DNA from: Methanosarcina sp. UBA5
Lineage (GTDB): Archaea; Halobacteriota; Methanosarcinia; Methanosarcinales; Methanosarcinaceae
Direction of reading: 5' to 3'
Assembly: GCF_002505485.1 (NCBI RefSeq)
Contig: NZ_DAVG01000036.1
Span: 1-7,498, forward strand
DNA: 7,498 nt
The notes below the pieces were generated by a model. That model had not been told where the DNA came from. It saw nothing but the letters and a program-made list of their open reading frames with translations, and ran no database searches. Shown in pieces: positions 5,157 through 7,498 of this stretch. Positions within the stretch are counted from its first letter, which is position 1; each line of letters opens with the position of its first letter. Made by a program: the position numbers and the translations under genes.

Positions 5157-5165
5157 TTTTTATAT
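5157..5165 (+). promoter_or_regulatory. TATA-like box of the small membrane protein gene
   Basis: TTTTATATG lies about 25 bases before ATG 5186. No Shine-Dalgarno is present, so a leaderless transcript starting at or very near the ATG is expected. Confidence 0.4.
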
Positions 5166-5185
5166 GTTTGAGCCAGTTATCTTTT

Positions 5186-5296
5186 ATGGCGCGAACTAAA
5201 GAAAAGCATTCTATCGTTGTCATAATACTTTTAGTGATCGTAGTTTGGGTTGCATATATATTGTTTGTAGACCCGGGAATGATTACCATAAGATGA
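5186..5296 (+). CDS. 36-residue single-pass membrane protein
   Basis: MARTKEKHS leads into a hydrophobic segment (VVIILLVIVV, then WVAYILFV) spanning about residues 10-28, and ends in a short DPGMITIR tail. The charged N-terminus (R3, K5, K7) before an uninterrupted 19-residue hydrophobic stretch is a textbook single-pass signature, with the N-terminus predicted inside. A TATA-like box at the right distance upstream and a perfect hairpin seven bases after the stop give independent support. A 74-codon minus-strand frame overlaps it, but that one has a GTG start, no ribosome site and no recognisable features. Function is unknown. It could be a small regulatory peptide, a hydrophobic toxin or a membrane-complex subunit; nothing in the sequence decides. 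Confidence 0.55.
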   Translation: MARTKEKHSIVVIILLVIVVWVAYILFVDPGMITIR

Positions 5297-5302
5297 CTCT
5301 CT

Positions 5303-5323
5303 TCAAAACTCCAGTAGTTTTGA
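5303..5323 (+). terminator. Hairpin after the small membrane protein gene
   Basis: TCAAAACT (5303-5310) and AGTTTTGA (5316-5323) are perfect eight-base arms with a five-base loop, starting seven bases after the stop codon. The sequence after it is only moderately T-rich, so a transcript-end role is plausible but not certain. Confidence 0.4.
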
Positions 5324-5461
5324 TTGCTTTCTGATTTAGTAAGTTGTTTTAACTCTTTCACTTATTTTTCATTGAAATATTATTCAGAAAAACTTCTTCT
5401 ATAGTTTTGATAGGGCAGAAGGTCATATTTAGATTGCGAAGCAGACCTCGTTTTGTAGATG

Positions 5462-5493
5462 TGCAGGAAGCTTTTGGGGAAGAGCTTCCTGCA
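5462..5493. terminator. Strong 14-bp hairpin with GGGG loop
   Basis: Arms 5462-5475 and 5480-5493 pair over 14 positions with a single G-T wobble and a GGGG loop; the core is TGCAGGAAGCT against AGCTTCCTGCA. It is the strongest hairpin in the window. It lies in a gene-free stretch (5324-5639) that otherwise holds nothing I recognise. It could be a bidirectional terminator, a dispersed repeat, or part of a small RNA. Confidence 0.45.
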
Positions 5494-5639
5494 ATTCTCA
5501 TTGTACTAATCTAATTCTTAACTTCTATTGCTTTATAATTAATCAAAGTTGAACTTGTATTCAATATGAAGGCTCTAAAATAAGATACTCTTTTATTACT
5601 CCATAACATTTTAACTTAAAAAAGTGGAGTGTTTGTATC

Positions 5640-6290
5640 TTGAAACGAATTGCAATTGCTCTAATTATCTTTCTATTATTAACAAGTCTGGCTTCAGCTG
5701 CTACTCTAAACGTAGGCCCAAAAGAGAAATACAAAACCATTCAAAGTGCAGTAAACGTAGCCCATAATGGCGACACTATCAAAGTTGCATCTGGCACATA
5801 CAAAGAGACAGTCATAATTGATAAGTCAGTCAATTTCTACGGCACTAAATACCCGAAAGTGAATGGTTTTGAGTATTTTGGAGCAGATTCGGATATAAAC
5901 GGTTTTTCGATTACAAAAGATGGGGTATCTTCGGACTATGCAGGAGGTGGAACTATTCGGAATAACTATTTTTACAATTGTAACATCGATCTTGCGGGTT
6001 CATCTTCAAGTGCTTCATCAGTGATTAACAATCAGATCACTGGTGGGACAATTATATTGTATGAAACCATGGGTGAGATCCCAATCAAAGGAAATATTAT
6101 TTCCAAATCAAAATGTGGTCTGTATATAGGTGATATGGCAGGAGCTTCACCGGTCACAAAAAACACGTTCAAGAATTGTCAATACGGAGTGTACATCTAT
6201 ACTGATAAGAATCCTGGGAGAATACCGCAGTTTTCAGGTAACAAGTATATCAAAAATAAAGTAAATATTGGTTGGGGCACTGATTACTGA
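5640..6290 (+). CDS. Secreted right-handed beta-helix (NosD-like) protein
   Basis: This 216-residue protein has a clear signal peptide: KR at residues 2-3, a hydrophobic core to about 17, then LASA with predicted cleavage after A20. The mature part begins with the typical opening LNVGPKEKYKTIQSAVNVAH, followed by GDTIKVASGTYKETVII. This is the first coil of parallel beta-helix proteins of the NosD/pectin-lyase type, which are abundant on the surface of methanosarcinal archaea. Later coils show repeated IRNNYFYNC, VINNQITGG, IKGNIIS and VTKNTFKNC turns. There is no C-terminal membrane anchor or sorting signal, so it should be released or loosely bound; the catalytic or binding role cannot be told. 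The TTG start at 5640 is supported by GGAG at 5626-5629. It is shorter than many NosD-like proteins but shows no sign of truncation. Confidence 0.85.
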   Translation: MKRIAIALIIFLLLTSLASAATLNVGPKEKYKTIQSAVNVAHNGDTIKVASGTYKETVIIDKSVNFYGTKYPKVNGFEYFGADSDINGFSITKDGVSSDYAGGGTIRNNYFYNCNIDLAGSSSSASSVINNQITGGTIILYETMGEIPIKGNIISKSKCGLYIGDMAGASPVTKNTFKNCQYGVYIYTDKNPGRIPQFSGNKYIKNKVNIGWGTDY

Positions 6291-6309
6291 TTTTAAAAAC
6301 CATTTGCGC

Positions 6310-6426
6310 TTATTTCCAAAACTCCCACCACTTCTTATTTTTTGTCGTTGCTGGGGCTTCTATCTGCTTAACCTCCACAGTCTTAAAGTAATGAGCAAAC
6401 ACATTAAGCATTTCTATTTCAATGTA
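6310..6426 (-). pseudogene. In-frame 3' extension of the RHH-coiled-coil gene
   Basis: After the TGA at 6427-6429 that ends the RHH-coiled-coil gene, the same frame stays open for 38 codons to TAA at 6310-6312. It reads YIEIEMLNVFAHYFKTVEVK and ends TTKNKKWWEFWK. The lysine/tryptophan-rich end looks like a genuine protein C-terminus. Either the gene was longer and TGA has truncated it, or this is the tail of another copy, or a separate short gene starting at the internal ATG. TGA recoding is not expected in this lineage. Confidence 0.45.
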
Positions 6427-7047
6427 TCATTGTGACCCAAAGAGGAAGCCCTTTAAATATTGCCAGCGAGTAAATTTTTGTTCTTGTGTGTTCTTTGTTT
6501 CTTGTGCTTCTGGCAACAACCTGAGGTTTAGCCTGCCATTCTCCTGTATTACCGACTGAAGCGAAAAAGCCTGTTTCTCTATCTGTTGATCTTTGATTAC
6601 GATCTGTCCTTTTAGGAACTCTAGTTGTTTCTCCATCTTCCCCTTCAAATCCTGATTATGCTTTTCTAACTCTTCAGATCTAGTGCGCAGCTGTGCAAAC
6701 TCCACAAGGTCTGGAGCTTTCTTTAAGTTCTCTTCCAGGTTTTTTATCTGCCTTGTGTAATCCTCTTTACTACGGCTTACTTCATCCTTACTACGCTTTA
6801 CTTCCTCTTGTAAAGCTTGTATTTCTTCCTTACTACGGTTTACTTCTTCTTGCAGTATTTGTATTTCTTTTTCCTTCTCTTGTAGTAAAGTCTTAATCGT
6901 TGTGTCCTCTTGATCTGGATTACACAGTAGTAAATTAAGGCCTTCTATGATGCACTCTGTATTACTTGTGTACTTCTCTGTCTTTATGGCTGCCTGGACT
7001 TCCTCATAAAGCTCTGTGGGGATCTTTGCACTTATCGAGGATTTCAT
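6427..7047 (-). CDS. Ribbon-helix-helix plus coiled-coil DNA-binding protein
   Basis: The 206 residues divide cleanly. Residues 1-41 form a ribbon-helix-helix: strand SSISAKIP, helix ELYEEVQAAIKTE, helix SNTECIIEGLNLLL. Residues about 50-175 form a long coiled coil rich in E, K and Q, with imperfect repeats around RSK at 71-73, 85-87 and 92-94. The C-terminus RWQYLKGFLFGSQ is hydrophobic. RHH proteins bind palindromic or repeated operators as dimers. An RHH head on a long coiled coil resembles plasmid proteins of the KfrA kind in architecture (not in sequence), which act in stabilisation and autorepression. The start is ATG 7047 with no Shine-Dalgarno, and an AT-rich TATA-like stretch near 7077-7083. 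The repeated sites at 7051-7103 are the probable self-binding operator. A role in segregation or copy control of the neighbouring replicon is inference. Confidence 0.75.
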   Translation of the reverse strand: MKSSISAKIPTELYEEVQAAIKTEKYTSNTECIIEGLNLLLCNPDQEDTTIKTLLQEKEKEIQILQEEVNRSKEEIQALQEEVKRSKDEVSRSKEDYTRQIKNLEENLKKAPDLVEFAQLRTRSEELEKHNQDLKGKMEKQLEFLKGQIVIKDQQIEKQAFSLQSVIQENGRLNLRLLPEAQETKNTQEQKFTRWQYLKGFLFGSQ

Positions 7048-7050
7048 AGA

Positions 7051-7103
7051 GATGTAGTAAAGTTTTACTAAATGATTAAATTTTTTACTTCGATGTAGTA
7101 AAG
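7051..7103. promoter_or_regulatory. Repeated operator over the RHH gene promoter
   Basis: GATGTAGTAAAG occurs twice as a direct repeat, at 7051-7062 and 7092-7103, 41 bases apart (about four helical turns). Each copy has an inverted half-site: TAGTAAA/TTTACTA at 7055-7061 and 7064-7070 with a two-base gap, and TTTACT/AGTAAA at 7084-7089 and 7097-7102. The AT-rich TATA candidate lies between the two clusters. Partial sites also occur inside the gene (TGTAGTAAAG at 6881-6890, CTTTACTAC at 6765-6773), although codons for Arg-Ser-Lys-Glu explain some of these. Confidence 0.6.
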
Positions 7104-7498
7104 GTGTATTCCGGGTATTGACTTTTATAATTTTCTTTTTATTTTGCCTATGTGTTTCTTACAAAAAAATCCTCTTAACGTGTACACTCATCGATAGGAA
7201 AAATTTTCTACCCAAAAATGGAATAAGCCTCTTGATGTCTAATTTTCACATATGTATGGTTGCTTGTATTCCAAAGTCTCCGGAACATCTCCATTTATAA
7301 ATTCTCTATTAATATTACCTATGGTTTTCTTACTGCATTTTTTTCAATTATTAGTTTAAAGTTAAAATTTAAAAGATTACTTTTTTTATCTTATAATTTT
7401 AAGATCTTTAACATTATAAGGCAATTTAAAAAGTTTCTTATGTTTGTATCTCATATCATAGGTAGTTCTCAATTATGAGAATAAATGATAAAAAAGGA
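7104..7498. other. AT-rich stretch without recognisable gene
   Basis: The sequence is dominated by T- and A-runs. Plus-strand frames here begin without a ribosome site or TATA box at suitable distance and translate to phenylalanine/isoleucine-rich low-complexity peptides. A minus-strand frame reading FINGDVPETLEYKQPYICEN near 7255-7320 is slightly more protein-like but has no start. I see no RNA gene. Confidence 0.5.

Noticed and set aside
5137..5361. 74-codon minus-strand frame
   Set aside because: It has a GTG start with no ribosome site, no recognisable domain, and lies opposite a much more convincing small membrane protein with promoter and hairpin.
5117..5450. 8-bp inverted repeat CGAGGTCT / AGACCTCG flanking the small membrane gene
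   Set aside because: It is too short at a 318-base separation to distinguish from chance.
5362..5502. Minus-strand frame of about 46 codons (MRIAGSSSPKA...) and an overlapping plus-strand frame ending EELPAILIVLI
   Set aside because: Both run through the 14-bp hairpin and the plus-strand frame has no ATG. Neither has start signals; openness on both strands reflects the palindrome.
4878..6432. Reassignment of TGA to tryptophan in this element
   Set aside because: The intact genes here use TGG for tryptophan and TGA as a stop (for example at 5294 and 6288), and the broken HTH frame does not obviously want tryptophan at that position.
6693..6896. Plus-strand leucine/proline-rich frame
   Set aside because: It is antisense to the coiled-coil repeats; the composition is the complement of Glu/Lys codons.
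7118..7478. Two plus-strand frames of 60 and 72 codons
   Set aside because: They are phenylalanine/isoleucine-rich translations of AT-rich DNA without ribosome site or suitably placed TATA box.

Overview
The window looks like an accessory, AT-rich stretch of an archaeal genome, most likely Methanosarcina or a close relative. The grounds are an archaeal Orc1/Cdc6 initiator, TATA-like boxes about 25 bases before start codons that lack a Shine-Dalgarno (leaderless style), archaeal surface-protein types (VCBS/FG-GAP repeats and a secreted beta-helix), and a small phBC6A51-type HTH gene. The genus is an inference from protein style, not from a search.

Layout, left to right. (1) 2-277 is the 3' end of a VCBS/FG-GAP repeat protein. 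It is followed by a degraded 278-711 stretch with weak minus-strand coding traces. (2) 844-1532 holds a catalytic-domain-only tyrosine recombinase behind twin palindromic operator-like dyads. (3) 1751-3585 is a replication module: seven TGTTAAG motifs, a 31-bp inverted repeat with C/G strings, two stem-loops in AT-rich DNA, and an intact orc1/cdc6 gene. (4) 3791-4406 (minus strand) is a two-gene, translationally coupled operon: a DUF5678-like protein and a retropepsin-like aspartic protease. (5) 4644-5520 is debris and small genes: a short coding remnant, an HTH gene broken by an in-frame TGA, a 36-residue single-pass membrane protein, and a strong hairpin. (6) 5640-6290 is a secreted right-handed beta-helix protein. 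(7) 6310-7103 (minus strand) is a ribbon-helix-helix plus coiled-coil protein with a repeated operator and an in-frame extension beyond its TGA stop. (8) 7104-7498 is very AT-rich and shows no gene.

Three copies of a 15-bp sequence resembling IS6-family terminal repeats lie in the same orientation at 1543, 3652 and 4644. They sit between modules 2/3, 3/4 and 4/5. This suggests that the recombinase, the replication origin with its initiator, and the protease operon were assembled or rearranged by IS6-type elements. The initiator, recombinase and DNA-binding coiled-coil protein together suggest the remains of an integrated plasmid or virus-like replicon, although a small plasmid cannot be excluded.
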